A stretch of DNA of 53,459 bases, taken from positions 1 to 53,459 of the forward strand of contig JASHOF010000154.1 of NCBI GenBank assembly GCA_030041255.1, written 5' to 3'. Source of the stretch: Acetobacteraceae bacterium. Lineage in GTDB: Bacteria; Pseudomonadota; Alphaproteobacteria; Acetobacterales; Acetobacteraceae. Positions within the stretch are counted from its first letter, which is position 1; each line of letters begins with the position of its first letter. A model generated the notes under the pieces. That model had not been told where the DNA came from. It saw only the letters and a program-made list of their open reading frames with translations, and searched no databases. The position numbers and the translations under genes were made by a program. This document shows positions 1-8,878 of this stretch, piece by piece.

Positions 1-252
1 TACCAAGGCATCGGCCGCGGTACATGCGCGCATCGCCATCGCACCATCAAATGCTTCCCAGCGGGCGCAGTCGTACCTACGGCAGCGTTTATCGAGCTTG
101 GCGTTTTTTGCTGAATTCCGGGGATGGGCCGCCGTTCGCGCAGCCTCATCGGCCCGTTCGAACTCGCGGTCCATCTCCAGGAACTTGAGCCCGAGGGCAT
201 AGACGGCGCCGGTCGGGGCGGTATCGGCCGGAGCAGCCAAGGGCGCTGTCAT
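1..252 (-). CDS. Hypothetical island protein, truncated by the window edge
   Basis: An open frame starts with ATG at 252 and runs through position 1 without a stop, giving 84 visible codons. The start overlaps the TGA stop of the gene at 249-806 in an ATGA arrangement, so the two are probably translationally coupled in one operon. The visible part begins MTAPLAAPADTAPTGAVYAL, continues with a charged helical stretch (LEMDREFERADEAA) and contains two Cys residues in the segment KRCRRYDCARWEAF. No family is recognised. It is too short and open-ended for a better call, and its status as a real gene rests on the coupling and the clean frame. Confidence 0.5.
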   Translation of the reverse strand, partial: MTAPLAAPADTAPTGAVYALGLKFLEMDREFERADEAARTAAHPRNSAKNAKLDKRCRRYDCARWEAFDGAMAMRACTAADALV

Positions 253-806
253 GGCTGGGCCTCCGTCTGGGCCAAACGGCTCGCCGCGAGCATTCGTTTG
301 GTCGCGGCCCCGGTGGTCTTCACGTCGGCTTCGATCGCGGCATTGGCCTCTGGCGATATGCTCTCGACGACGCCCCACGCGAGATACCCGCAGAGATCGA
401 GGGTAACGATCTCGCCGTCCCATGTACGCTCCGCCTCGGCCAGGGCAGCGCGCGCCATGGCACTGATTCCTGCCGGCGTCTTCGGCGTGATGTCTAACTC
501 GTAGAGCCTTTCTTCGATCCGCCGCCATTCCTCGTCCCCGGGCTTCAGCCGCTCTTGCAACTGCGCCTCTCCTTCGAGCGTCGCATGCGGCACGGTCCTG
601 TAGAGTTTCTGCTCGTTTGCCCCGATGGCGACCAGCCGGTTGCAGAGCCGGATCAGCTCGGCTTCCTCGGCGCTGGGGGCCGCTTCAGCCGTGGCAGGCA
701 GAACAGTGCCGAGACCGGCAGCCATCGCCGCCGCGGCGGTGCTGAGTAGAGCACGCCGGCGGGATGCGCTGGGGGCGATTGTGGTAGGACTCTCGATAGC
801 CTTCAT
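249..806 (-). CDS. Small secreted protein with twin-arginine-like signal, unknown function
   Basis: This is a 185-residue protein. ATG at 806 is chosen because a GAGGAA Shine-Dalgarno-like run precedes it in the minus strand; the frame stays open 17 codons further upstream. The N-terminus has SRRRALLS followed by an Ala-rich hydrophobic stretch ending TAEAA, which fits a Tat-type or lipoprotein-free Sec signal with cleavage near residue 42. The mature part is charged and helical, beginning AEEAELIRLCNRLVAIGANE, and has no recognised domain. Its stop overlaps the start of the next minus-strand gene at 252. It lies just downstream of the integrase inside the island and is probably cargo. Confidence 0.6.
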   Translation of the reverse strand: MKAIESPTTIAPSASRRRALLSTAAAAMAAGLGTVLPATAEAAPSAEEAELIRLCNRLVAIGANEQKLYRTVPHATLEGEAQLQERLKPGDEEWRRIEERLYELDITPKTPAGISAMARAALAEAERTWDGEIVTLDLCGYLAWGVVESISPEANAAIEADVKTTGAATKRMLAASRLAQTEAQP

Positions 807-831
807 GGTGGTTTCCTCACTGTGAAGGTCA

Positions 832-864
832 GGCCCGGGCAGTGCTGTAACCACCACCCGGGCC
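832..864 (-). terminator. Inverted repeat between integrase and the secreted protein gene
   Basis: GGCCCGGG (832-839) pairs perfectly with CCCGGGCC (857-864) across a 17-nt loop, just downstream of the integrase stop at 899. The plus-strand side is followed by GACTTTTT, so as an intrinsic terminator it would act better on plus-strand transcription. On the minus strand it has no U tract. It could be a weak terminator or an RNA-stabilising hairpin. Confidence 0.3.
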
Positions 865-898
865 GACTTTTTGCCCGCGTGCCGCGCGGGCGCGGATG

Positions 899-2236
899 TC
901 AGCCCTGCCGGCGCAGCGGCTTCACCTCGGCCACCGGGCCGGCATCTGGCATCAGGAGCGCCGCGATCGGCTTCGCCACGGCCTCGGCGGCCTGGCGCAC
1001 CGGATCAGCGGCAAAGTGCGAATAGCGCGCGGTCGTCTGCGTGCTGCGGTGCCCGAGCACGCGGCCGAGCAGCGGCAGGGAAAGGCCGCTCATCGCGCCG
1101 TGCGACGCGAACGTGTGCCTGCAATCATGCAGCCGAACGTCGGGCAGCCCGGCAATGGCACGGATGCGCTGCCATGGCTTTTCCAGATCGGCAAGCTGCT
1201 TGCCGGCCGCGGCGCCCGGCAGAACGTGCGGATTGCCTTCTTCGCGCCGGCTCCGCTGTCCCTCGATCACGGCCAGCGCACCCGGTGCCAGCGGAATGTC
1301 TTTCGCGCCCGTCTTGCTGTCCGGCAGCCGGAGCACGCGCTCGCCGACATCAACCATATCCCACGTCAGATTGAGGATTTCCCGCAACCGTGCTCCCGTC
1401 AGAAGTAGAAGCCTGATCGCCGGCGCCACCGAAGGGTGTTCCGCCTCAAGCCGGCCCGGCAGGCAGCCCTCGGCGATCCCGACCGCCTCGGCAGCCGTCT
1501 TGCCGGCGGCAAGCGCCTCGGCCTTCATCCGCTTCCGCCACGCCTCGGCACCCTCTTCCGTCCATCCGGCTTCGCACTGCGCCAGCACTTCGCCGAGCCG
1601 GGCAATCTCGGCCTCGGAGAGGAAGCGCTCGCGCTTGTTTTCTGGAAAGCGTTCGATGCCAACACAGGGATTAGATTTCGCTGGCCGCATTTTCCATCGC
1701 TCGGCCAGGTCGAACATCTTCCGCGCCACGGTCATGGTGAAATTCGCCTGGCGCGGCGTGTCCCGGAGCTTGTGGTGGAGCTTGGTGATGTCCTCTGTCG
1801 TCACGTCCCGAGTGGCGAGTGATCCAAGCTCCGGGACAATGAACCGCTCGATGATGCGCCGGTACTCGAATGCCGTGCGGGGCTTGAGCTTGGGGTCTAC
1901 GTGCTTCTCCAGGAAGTCCTCCGCGAGCTTGGCAACCGTCCTGGCCTTCTTCGCCTCGTCGCGGGCAGTGGCAGGATCGTTGTCGCCTGCTACCTGGCCG
2001 AGCAGCTTCTTTGCCTCGATACGCGCCGAATCCGCGGTCCATGGCGAGCCATGCAGCCCGATCGTAAGCCACCGCTGCCGGCGCCCACCTGCCCGGTATT
2101 TGACCATATAGGCGCGGGAGCCGGACGGCAGCACGCGCAGCCCGAAGCCCTTGATCTCGGAATCCCAGATGGTCGAGCCGGGCTTCGCGGCCGTGACAAT
2201 CCGGGCGGTGAGCTTCGTCTTGCTGAGCTTCGGCAT
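899..2236 (-). CDS. int: Tyrosine recombinase (phage-type integrase) of the island
   Basis: This 445-residue site-specific recombinase would catalyse integration and excision at the adjacent tRNA-Arg site. The N-terminal DUF4102-type arm-binding region (about 1-90) includes GFGLRVLPSGSRAYMVKYR. A SAM-like core-binding domain follows (about 100-200), then the catalytic domain. Catalytic residues are visible: Arg283 in GARLREIL, His370 and Arg373 in HDCRHTFAS, His396 in LGHRS and the nucleophile Tyr405 in ARYSHF. The segment at about 221-268 is a charged insertion before the first catalytic Arg. ATG 2236 is chosen because it matches the usual family start (MPKLSKTKLT) and has GGGGA upstream; the frame is open 50 codons further. 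The attachment site lies 155 bp upstream of the start. Confidence 0.93.
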   Translation of the reverse strand: MPKLSKTKLTARIVTAAKPGSTIWDSEIKGFGLRVLPSGSRAYMVKYRAGGRRQRWLTIGLHGSPWTADSARIEAKKLLGQVAGDNDPATARDEAKKARTVAKLAEDFLEKHVDPKLKPRTAFEYRRIIERFIVPELGSLATRDVTTEDITKLHHKLRDTPRQANFTMTVARKMFDLAERWKMRPAKSNPCVGIERFPENKRERFLSEAEIARLGEVLAQCEAGWTEEGAEAWRKRMKAEALAAGKTAAEAVGIAEGCLPGRLEAEHPSVAPAIRLLLLTGARLREILNLTWDMVDVGERVLRLPDSKTGAKDIPLAPGALAVIEGQRSRREEGNPHVLPGAAAGKQLADLEKPWQRIRAIAGLPDVRLHDCRHTFASHGAMSGLSLPLLGRVLGHRSTQTTARYSHFAADPVRQAAEAVAKPIAALLMPDAGPVAEVKPLRRQG

Positions 2237-2388
2237 GGTGGGCGTTCCCCGTGCAACCAATGTGCTACCACGTTTTCGGCATCCATGGGAAGCCATAATC
2301 AGTGACCGGAAATCAGATACCCTTTGAAAATGCCGCTTTCTCGCGGTCTCGGCAACCATGAGCAACCACCGGAAACGTAGGCTCACAA

Positions 2389-2434
2389 ACTTCTAAGCTG
2401 TGGGTCGCTGGTTCGAGTCCAGCAGGGCGCGCCA
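2389..2434 (+). other. Attachment site: 3' half of tRNA-Arg(UCU)
   Basis: The sequence fits exactly the 3' half of a tRNA. The anticodon loop is CTTCTAA (2390-2396, anticodon TCT). It is followed by the 3' anticodon stem strand (2397-2401), the 5-nt variable loop GGGTC (2402-2406), and a T-arm with perfect stems GCTGG/CCAGC around TTCGAGT (2407-2423). The acceptor strand AGGGCGC (2424-2430), discriminator G and encoded CCA (2432-2434) complete it. Nothing upstream of 2389 pairs with the anticodon or acceptor strands, so this is not a functional tRNA. It is the displaced copy expected at one border of a tRNA-targeted island. Confidence 0.85.
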
Positions 2435-2775
2435 AATACCGCCGAATCTACGATTGCCTGCGAACAGTCGTGCAAACTACGATGATAGAGGATCATTGTC
2501 GCAGGAAGGGCGCTGTTCGGCAGCCGTCGGCGTCTTCATTCGCTATACAGACAGTAGTTAGCCCGGATTTCTCAGGGTTCCCCGAAGCCCGGATCTCATT
2601 GTGCATTCTGTGAGCCGCATCAAGTATTTACGGTGCGTGTCACGTCACCGACCGCACGGGACGCAAAACAGACTGTTTCCTTCTTGATTCGGATCGAATT
2701 CCTATAGTACTTTGATTTTAGGCTAAAATTCGGAATATCTGCCCGCAATCGCTATGGGCGTTTGAGAAATGGGGG
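2435..2775. other. Gene-free stretch beyond the island border
   Basis: About 340 bp lie between the attachment site and the stop of the HEPN-like gene. It is visibly AT-richer than the surrounding chromosome. I see no convincing coding frame, tRNA or strong hairpin. It may be the decayed remnant of an earlier insertion at the same tRNA. Confidence 0.4.
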
Positions 2776-3408
2776 CTAAGGCACCAAATGCTGCGCGTGG
2801 GCGCGGTGGATCGCTAATGTCTCCGTCAGCACCGATTGTCCATTCCATCGGTGGGCGACGAGGAAACGCCCAACCGTAAGTCCCTTCCTCTGATAGCTTG
2901 TTAGGTTGAATGGCGGTTGGCTTATCAAATTCCTGAAACTTTCCCATGCTCTGTCGCTCTTGTGGGCAATGGCATTGCGGATTCGCTTCATTTTTTCGAG
3001 ATCGTCATGCCGTGGCAGAGGCCGGGTAAAGCGATGGTTCGCGGGCAAGAAAGTGTCAGCTCGCGTCTTGACCAAGCCATAATCCCATTCGACAAATTTT
3101 TGCGGATGATCAGGGTGAAAGAGGATGCGTTCGGCAATGCGCCGTGGTGCGCCCTTCACACGGAACTCCTTAACATCCTTGCGGACGAAGCCGGTTGGTT
3201 CTTCGGAAAGGTCGTCTGTAATGAGCTGTTGGATAAATTCTTCCCAGTGCGTCCACGCGCTCAAGAAAAGTCCTTCGGACAGCTTGTGTTGGTCAGGAAA
3301 AGTGAGAGGTCTGCCGTGGCCAACCAGTCCGGCTATCTTATGAGCTACCGCGTCAAGGTGATTAATCGTAGCGACGAAGTCGTCCCTGTGCTCTTCCTGG
3401 ATCGTCAT
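2776..3408 (-). CDS. HEPN-domain protein, RiboL-PSP-HEPN-like (putative RNase)
   Basis: The protein has 210 residues from ATG 3408. A TTG six codons upstream is an alternative start, and neither has a clear Shine-Dalgarno. The C-terminal half carries RNAIAH (Arg144 to His149), the R-x4-H motif that forms the ribonuclease centre of HEPN domains, with the polar Asn after Arg that catalytic members usually have. The N-terminal part LSEGLFLSAWTHWEEFIQQL resembles the first helices of the RiboL-PSP-HEPN family. HEPN proteins act in toxin-antitoxin, abortive-infection and RNA-processing systems. No MNT-type nucleotidyltransferase or other usual antitoxin partner is adjacent. The gene is AT-richer than its neighbours, suggesting transfer. 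The fold call is moderately sure; RNase activity is inference. Confidence 0.6.
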   Translation of the reverse strand: MTIQEEHRDDFVATINHLDAVAHKIAGLVGHGRPLTFPDQHKLSEGLFLSAWTHWEEFIQQLITDDLSEEPTGFVRKDVKEFRVKGAPRRIAERILFHPDHPQKFVEWDYGLVKTRADTFLPANHRFTRPLPRHDDLEKMKRIRNAIAHKSDRAWESFRNLISQPPFNLTSYQRKGLTVGRFLVAHRWNGQSVLTETLAIHRAHAQHLVP

Positions 3409-3481
3409 GACGCGCTGACCCGCCAACCGTGCAGGTCGTGTGGATACATACGGCTTGGCACTGGGAGGGAGGCCGCCATCC

Positions 3482-3614
3482 TACTACCCCGAATCAGACT
3501 TGAGTGACACAGATCCCCCGCGTCCGATCGCCATCTTTTCCCTCTCCCTTTGGGAGAGGGGTAGGGTGAGGGCCCGGGTCAGAGTGAATTACTCAACGAC
3601 AAAAGTGGGTACTA
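3482..3614. mobile_element. MITE-like repeat element, copy 1
   Basis: This 133-bp element lies between the HEPN-like gene and tacT. The left end TACTACCC (3482-3489) is the imperfect inverse of the right end GGGTACTA (3607-3614). An inner inverted pair, TTGAGT (3500-3505) and ACTCAA (3591-3596), sits at the same distance from each end. The core contains the palindromic run CCTCTCCCTTTGGGAGAGG (3541-3559). A second, diverged copy is at 46877-47005. The ends begin and finish with TA, as expected for TA target duplication by IS630/Tc1-mariner-type transposases; the transposase family is inference. The right end supplies the TAG stop of tacT. Confidence 0.6.
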
Positions 3615-4118
3615 CATTCTTTCCAACGCCGCCGCCGCCGATGACGCCAACAGGAATAGCTTGTTTGGATTCAGCGGGAAGCGTCGGAAGCCGAACCCTT
3701 CATAGAAAGCCGCCGCGCGGGCATCCTTGGCGTCGACCATGATGGCGAAAACGGCGAGCGATTGCGCGGCACCCAGGATACGTCGCACTGCGTCCGCCAC
3801 CAGAATCTCACCGACGCCCTTGCCGCGCACCCGGCTGTCGCGCGCCAGTCGCCCGATCAGCGCAGCGGGAACGCCATCGTAGCGGGGAAGCTTGTGGGCA
3901 AGCTCTTCCGGCAGATCGTGGAAGTCCAGCTTGAAGGAACTCAGGCTGTAGAAGCCGACCACGCCCAACTCGGAATCCACGGCCACGAACACGCGCGCGA
4001 TGTTGCGGCGTTCATCCTGGCCTGCCCGCCGTCGAAACCAGTCATCAAGTTCGGCTTCTCCGCAGGAGAATTTCGACCGATCGTGCTGCCTGCTGAGCGG
4101 CTCCAGGATGACGTCCAA
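3612..4118 (-). CDS. tacT: GNAT-family toxin of a TacA-TacT toxin-antitoxin pair
   Basis: The 168-residue protein matches the TacT/AtaT class of GNAT toxins, which acetylate aminoacyl-tRNAs and block translation. The N-terminus ILEPLSRQHDRSKFSCGEAE is the typical start of the family. The acetyl-CoA pyrophosphate loop is RVRGKGVG (residues 96-103), and Tyr139 in AAFYEGFGF is the conserved acid. The start is TTG at 4118, three bases after the antitoxin stop, so translation is probably coupled. The last codons AALERM-TAG run into the border of the repeat element at 3482-3614, and the stop codon is contributed by it. Length is close to the family norm, so the toxin is probably intact. Confidence 0.88.
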   Translation of the reverse strand: MDVILEPLSRQHDRSKFSCGEAELDDWFRRRAGQDERRNIARVFVAVDSELGVVGFYSLSSFKLDFHDLPEELAHKLPRYDGVPAALIGRLARDSRVRGKGVGEILVADAVRRILGAAQSLAVFAIMVDAKDARAAAFYEGFGFRRFPLNPNKLFLLASSAAAALERM

Positions 4119-4121
4119 TCG

Positions 4122-4412
4122 TCAGCCCATCAGGTCGCGATGACGCCGCAGGGCGGCAATCAGCTTCTCCGAAGGTTCCGGCGGGTTCATCAGCGCCTCG
4201 AAGAAGGCTTCTCGGTCGGCGCCCGTCAGAACCAACCGCTCATGCTCGTCCAACACCCGGCGCGCGCCCTCATAGGCAAGGTCTCCCGCTGTCAGGCCGG
4301 TGACAGCCATGGCCCGCTGGATCAGTTTCTTGGCCAAGGGGCCAACGCGTAACTCGATTCGTTCGCGCTTGATCTCGTGGGTTGATTTTCGACGATTTGA
4401 GGCAGCGGGCAT
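4122..4412 (-). CDS. tacA: DUF1778 ribbon-helix-helix antitoxin (TacA type)
   Basis: This 96-residue antitoxin has an N-terminal RHH-like DNA-binding segment (KRERIELRVGPLAKKLIQRA) and a C-terminal toxin-neutralising tail (FFEALMNPPEPSEKLIAALR), the standard DUF1778 layout. ATG 4412 is preferred over ATG 4424 because GGAGAA sits six bases before it. It lies directly upstream of the GNAT toxin, the usual antitoxin-first order. RHH antitoxins repress their own operon, and a small inverted repeat lies just upstream at 4437-4451. Confidence 0.88.
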   Translation of the reverse strand: MPAASNRRKSTHEIKRERIELRVGPLAKKLIQRAMAVTGLTAGDLAYEGARRVLDEHERLVLTGADREAFFEALMNPPEPSEKLIAALRRHRDLMG

Positions 4413-4436
4413 GATCTTCTCCATCCTGTCAAACGT

Positions 4437-4451
4437 ACGGTATTATGCCGT
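4437..4451 (-). promoter_or_regulatory. Candidate operator and -10 region of tacAT
   Basis: ACGG (4437-4440) and CCGT (4448-4451) form a short inverted repeat around TATTATG. Read on the minus strand this gives CATAAT, a good -10 hexamer, embedded in the repeat. A repressor bound here would block the promoter, as expected for autoregulated RHH antitoxins. I see no convincing -35 at the right spacing. Confidence 0.35.
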
Positions 4452-4543
4452 GCATTTCAACATCGTTTTGCCTTCGCCGAACCGTGTAGCAGCAGGGCGC
4501 GCCACAGCCGGCGACATCAGCCCCGCGCGACGGGAACAAGGCG

Positions 4544-7500
4544 TCAATGCGCGGTGAGATCGACCAGCGACGTGCGCGTTGCACCGCGCAGCAACGCTTT
4601 TCGCGCCTGCCACTCGGTCGGCGGATCGAGCGTTTCATAGAAATGCGCCTCCCGGCCGGCCAGCGATGCAACCGGCACGCCATCGCGATAGAGAAGGCGG
4701 TTGCCGGTCAGCGCGGCAAGCTTCGGGCCCGGCGTCAGGATGCCGGCCAGGTTGAGCGGGTCTGCGCCGCTCAGGGAAATCCAGTCCCCCGAGCCGTTCT
4801 TGCGTCTCGTTTCGCGCAGCAGGCCGACGGCATCGGGCAGTGCGAACTGCTCGCCGGCGAAGCCGGCAACGAACCGGCCTCCCCTGATCTCGCCCCGTGC
4901 TTCCAGGCGTCGATACACCCGAAGCAGGTCCCGCCAGGGCGGCAACCAGGGGGCTTCGCGTTCCAGCATCCGCCAGAACACGATGCCGTAGCGCAGCAGC
5001 AGCGCCCGCGCGGCGTGCTCGACAGCCTCACTGCCGGCAGGCTGCCCGCCGCCGTTGCCGCCGCCGCGACCGACGATCGACCATCGGCCGGCATCGTCCA
5101 TGGTGAACGGGATGCTGCGGCGCCTGCGGTAGCCGCCGGCACCCGGTTGCCGCCGGTCGGAGGGGACGAGCAAGGCCCGCAGCCCGGCAAAGCCATCCGA
5201 AGCGACGAGGCCCAGTGCGACCAGTTCGGCCAGCGCCTCTTCGACCTTGGGACGAAGCAACCCCGTGCCCGTCACAAGCTCGTCGAAAAATGACGCGCCG
5301 TGCCCGCGAATATAATCCGCCACCGCCTGCGCCGGACCGCTTGGCTGGGCGCCTTCGCTATTGGCCGACAAATCCATCCAGAGCGCTCTCCGACGGCGCG
5401 CAACCAGCGTGATCGGCGTGGTTCGAACCGGCGCGGGCCCGCGCTCTCCGCCATTCTGGCGCGGGTTCCGGGGCGCCAGTCGGGCCCAGGCGATCCGGCC
5501 GGCGAGGCACGCCTCGTCGAGCCAGGCCGGCTCATAGTCGGCGATCCGGGCCGGCAGGATTTCGCTCTCCCATGCCGCCGCAGGAGCCTCGAATCCTTCG
5601 AGTTGGGCCATGATCACCCCGGCGGCATCCGGCCCTTCCATGCGCGCCTCGGCACTGACGCGCTGCCAGGCGAACAGGAAGCGCAGGAAGTCCCGCGCCG
5701 CGACGGGCTCGATCTCGGCTCGCAGGCGCTTGACGGTGTAGCGATGGATGCGAGCAAGCAGGTGCCGGTCGCACCACTCTTCCAAATTGGTTCCGGGCGT
5801 GAACCGCCCGCGCATGGCGAAGCCCTCGATTTCCAGCGCCGCCAGCGCCGCTCCGATCTCGTCCGGCGGGAGCCCGAGCGGAGTGGCCAGCGCATCGGGC
5901 GTAACCGGACCCTGGCCTTCGAGCCGGCCACGCAAAACCTCGATCAACGCCTCCTCGCGCGTGAAGGCGCGCTGCCGGTGGGCGGCCGGTGGCGCCATTG
6001 CCGGATCGAACGTCGCCTCGGGGAAGATGGCCTGGAACTGCGCCAGCCGCTCGGCGGCGATCCAGATTTCGGCGCCGGGCGCATGCAGCAAAGCCACGCG
6101 GTTCTCTTCCGCGAGCGCCTTGAACCAGCCGATCCAGGCGGTCTCCGCTTCCTCGGCACTGAGGAATCCGAGCCACACCAGCGCGTCGTGCGCTTCGTCC
6201 GCAGTTGCCGGCTCGGGCCAGGCCTCGGCACGCACGCGTGCGATCGCCTGCCCGTCGAGTCGGCCGATGTCCCCTGCGGTTTCAGGATCGAGCCACCGGC
6301 GGTTGGCGACCGCCCGGGTCCGCCGCTCCTCGAGCGGCGCATCGTCCAGGTAGGCATACGGCCGTGCCGCCAGCACCTCGCGCGCCAGCGGCGAGGGTTC
6401 AGTGAGATCGCGCGCGACGATCCGGATCTCGCCGGCTTCCAGCCGGCGCAGCAGCCGCTCGAAGCCGGCGATATCCATGGCTTCGTTCAGGCAATCGGAA
6501 AGCGTCTGGTTGACCAGCGGGTGGTCCGGGATTTCCCGCTCGCCGACGAGGTTTTCCGCGCAGGCGATCTGGTCGGGGAAGACGGCGCCGATCAGATCCT
6601 CGGCCTCCATCCGTGCGATCTGGGGCGGGATCCTCTTTCCGCCCCGCATGCGCGGCAGGGCGAGCGCAATGCCGGCTACCCAGCGCCAGCGCGTGGTGAA
6701 CATCGGCGCATCGAGCAGCGCCTGGACCAGGACCGTCCGCGCGCTCGAGGAATGCAGATAGCGCGCTGCTTCGGCAAGCTCGAAGCTGTGCGCGGCCGTC
6801 AGCGAAAGCACGATGGTGTCTTCGGTCGCCGCCGCCTGCAGCTCGAAGTTGAACTTGCGGCAGAATCGCTTGCGCAGTGCGAGCCCCCAGGCGCGATTGA
6901 TCCGGCTGCCGTACGGCGAATGGATCACGAGCTGCATACCGCCGGATTCGTCGAAGAATCGCTCCAGGACGATCGTTTCCTGCGTCGGGAGTGAGCCGAG
7001 CGCAGCGTGCGAGGCGGCCAGGTATTCGGCAAGCTGGGTGGCGGCCGGCTCCTGGAGAGTGAATGTCATCGCGAGCCAGTCCGCCAGGGATGCCCCGTCG
7101 GCGCCGTCTGCGAGCCGGGCGGCACACGCGCTCCTCAGGCGGGAGACCGAGCGGGAAAGTTCGTCGCTGCGGCCCGGGGCCTCTCCCAGCCAGAAGGGAA
7201 TCGTCGGCGGCAGGCCGTGCGCGTCCTCTACCCGCACGATGCTGCGTTCGACGCGGATGATGCGGTACGACTGGTTGCCGAGCTGGAATATATCGCCGGC
7301 CTGGCTCTCCACCGCGAAGTCCTCGTTCACCGAGCCGATCGAATGGTTTTCCGGTTCCAGGAACACCTGGTAGTCGGCGGTGTCGGGAATCGTGCCGCCG
7401 GAAGTCAGCGCCGTCAGGCGCGCCCCGCGCCGGCCCCTGAGCTTGCGATTGACCGCGTCATGATGCACCAGCGCGCCGCGCCGGCCGCGCCGGGTCGTGA

Positions 7501-8878
7501 AGCCGTCGGCGAGCATATCGACGACGTCGGCGAACTCTTCGTCCTTCAGCGCCCGGAACGGCCAGGCCCGGCGGACGAGGGAGCCGAGCGCATCCTCGCC
7601 CCACTCCTTCGCCGCGACCTCGGCGGTGATCTGCTGGGCCAGCACGTCGAGCGGCCGCTCGGGAATGGAAAGCCGGTCGAGTTCGGCGCTGCGGACGCTC
7701 TCGAGCAGGGCCGCACATTCCACCAGCTCGTCACGCGACAACGGAAAGAGCCGGCCCTTCGGCGTTCCGCCAACGGCGTGTCCGGAACGCCCGATCCGCT
7801 GGAGAAAGCTCGCGATCGAGCGCGGCGAGCCAAGCTGGCACACCAGATCGACATCGCCGATGTCGATGCCGAGCTCGAGCGAGGCGGTTGCGACCAGCGC
7901 CCGCAAGGCGCCGTGCTTGAGGCGCTGCTCGGCATCCAGCCGCAGCTCCCGCGCCATGCTGCCGTGATGCGCGGTGACCACGTTTTCGTCGAGGCGCTCG
8001 GAGAGCTGCCGCGCCACCCGCTCGGCCATGCGGCGCGTGTTGACGAAGACGAGCGTCGTGCGATGGGCCGAGATCAGTTCGGCCAGCCGGTTATAGAGCT
8101 CCGTCCAGACCTCTGCCGACATCACCGCTTCCAGGGGCGAGGGCGGCATCTCCAGGGCGATGTCGCGGGCGCGGATATGGCCCCAGTCCACGATTTCGCA
8201 CGGGAGGGTCTCTTGCCCGTCGTTCCCGACCAGGAACCGCGCGACCGCCTCGATCGGCCTCTGGGTGGCCGAAAGGCCGATCCGCTGCAGCCGGAGCGGG
8301 CACAGCGCCTGCAGGCGCTCGAGCGAGAGTGCCAGGTGGGCACCGCGCTTGTTGGGCGCGAGGGCGTGGATCTCATCGACGATCACGGTCCGCGTCGTTG
8401 CCAGCATGGCGCGGCCGGATCCGGAGCCGAGCAGGATGTAGAGCGATTCCGGGGTGGTCACGATGATATGGGGAGGCTTCCGTCGCATCTGGTTGCGCTC
8501 GGCGGCCGGCGTGTCCCCGGTCCGGACCCAGGCGCGGATATCGACCTCCGGCAATCCCTGCTCGCGAAGCTCGGCCCGGATGCCGGAGAGCGGCTCCTCG
8601 AGATTTTTTTGAATGTCGTTCGAGAGCGCCTTGAGCGGCGAGACGTAGACGACCGATGTCTCATCCGCGAGGCCACCCTCGATGCCCTGCCGGACGAGCG
8701 AGTCGATCGCCGCCAGAAAGGCTGCCAGCGTCTTGCCGGAGCCGGTCGGTGCGGCGAGCAGGGTATGGCGCCCGGCATGGATGGCCGGCCAGGCCGCCGC
8801 CTGCGCCGGGGTGGGGGCGCCGAAGCGGCACCCGAACCAGGCGGCAACGGCTGGGTGAAAAAGATCAGGGAGAGGCAT
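4544..8878 (-). CDS. lhr: Lhr-type superfamily 2 DNA helicase (long form)
   Basis: This 1444-residue ATP-dependent 3'-5' helicase is linked in the family to DNA repair and RNA:DNA unwinding. Visible motifs are Walker A APTGSGKT (residues 43-50), [10 protein letters not shown] (Ia), [10 protein letters not shown] (Ib), the DEIH box VIVDEIH (165-171), SATQ (III) and [12 protein letters not shown] (VI). A long C-terminal region follows, comparable to the CTD of the roughly 1500-residue E. coli type, so this is not the short ligase-associated form. ATG 8878 is chosen; a GTG at 8887 is also possible. No lig or metallophosphatase partner is adjacent. It is transcribed away from the Tad locus and toward the TA pair. 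Confidence 0.95.
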   Translation of the reverse strand: MPLPDLFHPAVAAWFGCRFGAPTPAQAAAWPAIHAGRHTLLAAPTGSGKTLAAFLAAIDSLVRQGIEGGLADETSVVYVSPLKALSNDIQKNLEEPLSGIRAELREQGLPEVDIRAWVRTGDTPAAERNQMRRKPPHIIVTTPESLYILLGSGSGRAMLATTRTVIVDEIHALAPNKRGAHLALSLERLQALCPLRLQRIGLSATQRPIEAVARFLVGNDGQETLPCEIVDWGHIRARDIALEMPPSPLEAVMSAEVWTELYNRLAELISAHRTTLVFVNTRRMAERVARQLSERLDENVVTAHHGSMARELRLDAEQRLKHGALRALVATASLELGIDIGDVDLVCQLGSPRSIASFLQRIGRSGHAVGGTPKGRLFPLSRDELVECAALLESVRSAELDRLSIPERPLDVLAQQITAEVAAKEWGEDALGSLVRRAWPFRALKDEEFADVVDMLADGFTTRRGRRGALVHHDAVNRKLRGRRGARLTALTSGGTIPDTADYQVFLEPENHSIGSVNEDFAVESQAGDIFQLGNQSYRIIRVERSIVRVEDAHGLPPTIPFWLGEAPGRSDELSRSVSRLRSACAARLADGADGASLADWLAMTFTLQEPAATQLAEYLAASHAALGSLPTQETIVLERFFDESGGMQLVIHSPYGSRINRAWGLALRKRFCRKFNFELQAAATEDTIVLSLTAAHSFELAEAARYLHSSSARTVLVQALLDAPMFTTRWRWVAGIALALPRMRGGKRIPPQIARMEAEDLIGAVFPDQIACAENLVGEREIPDHPLVNQTLSDCLNEAMDIAGFERLLRRLEAGEIRIVARDLTEPSPLAREVLAARPYAYLDDAPLEERRTRAVANRRWLDPETAGDIGRLDGQAIARVRAEAWPEPATADEAHDALVWLGFLSAEEAETAWIGWFKALAEENRVALLHAPGAEIWIAAERLAQFQAIFPEATFDPAMAPPAAHRQRAFTREEALIEVLRGRLEGQGPVTPDALATPLGLPPDEIGAALAALEIEGFAMRGRFTPGTNLEEWCDRHLLARIHRYTVKRLRAEIEPVAARDFLRFLFAWQRVSAEARMEGPDAAGVIMAQLEGFEAPAAAWESEILPARIADYEPAWLDEACLAGRIAWARLAPRNPRQNGGERGPAPVRTTPITLVARRRRALWMDLSANSEGAQPSGPAQAVADYIRGHGASFFDELVTGTGLLRPKVEEALAELVALGLVASDGFAGLRALLVPSDRRQPGAGGYRRRRSIPFTMDDAGRWSIVGRGGGNGGGQPAGSEAVEHAARALLLRYGIVFWRMLEREAPWLPPWRDLLRVYRRLEARGEIRGGRFVAGFAGEQFALPDAVGLLRETRRKNGSGDWISLSGADPLNLAGILTPGPKLAALTGNRLLYRDGVPVASLAGREAHFYETLDPPTEWQARKALLRGATRTSLVDLTAH

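Larger units (their letters stand above)
1..2434. mobile_element. Right end of a tRNA-Arg-integrated genomic island
   Basis: Three features mark this as the right end of an integrated element: a minus-strand tyrosine integrase (899-2236), accessory small genes to its left, and the exact 3' half of a tRNA-Arg(UCU) gene at 2389-2434. The tRNA half reads rightward, so the displaced attachment copy is the right border and the island runs left, out of the window. The intact tRNA-Arg should lie at the other, unseen border. An island rather than a prophage is only a guess, because no phage structural gene is visible. Confidence 0.7.

Noticed and set aside
124-504. 126-codon plus-strand frame at the left edge
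   Set aside because: It is antisense to the two small island genes, which have coupled starts and a signal peptide.
2389-2434. Functional tRNA-Arg gene
   Set aside because: Only the 3' half exists; no D-arm or 5' acceptor strand is found upstream, so it is an att fragment.
2723-2947. 74-codon minus-strand frame near the HEPN gene
   Set aside because: It overlaps the 3' end of the HEPN-like gene in another frame and has no recognisable features.
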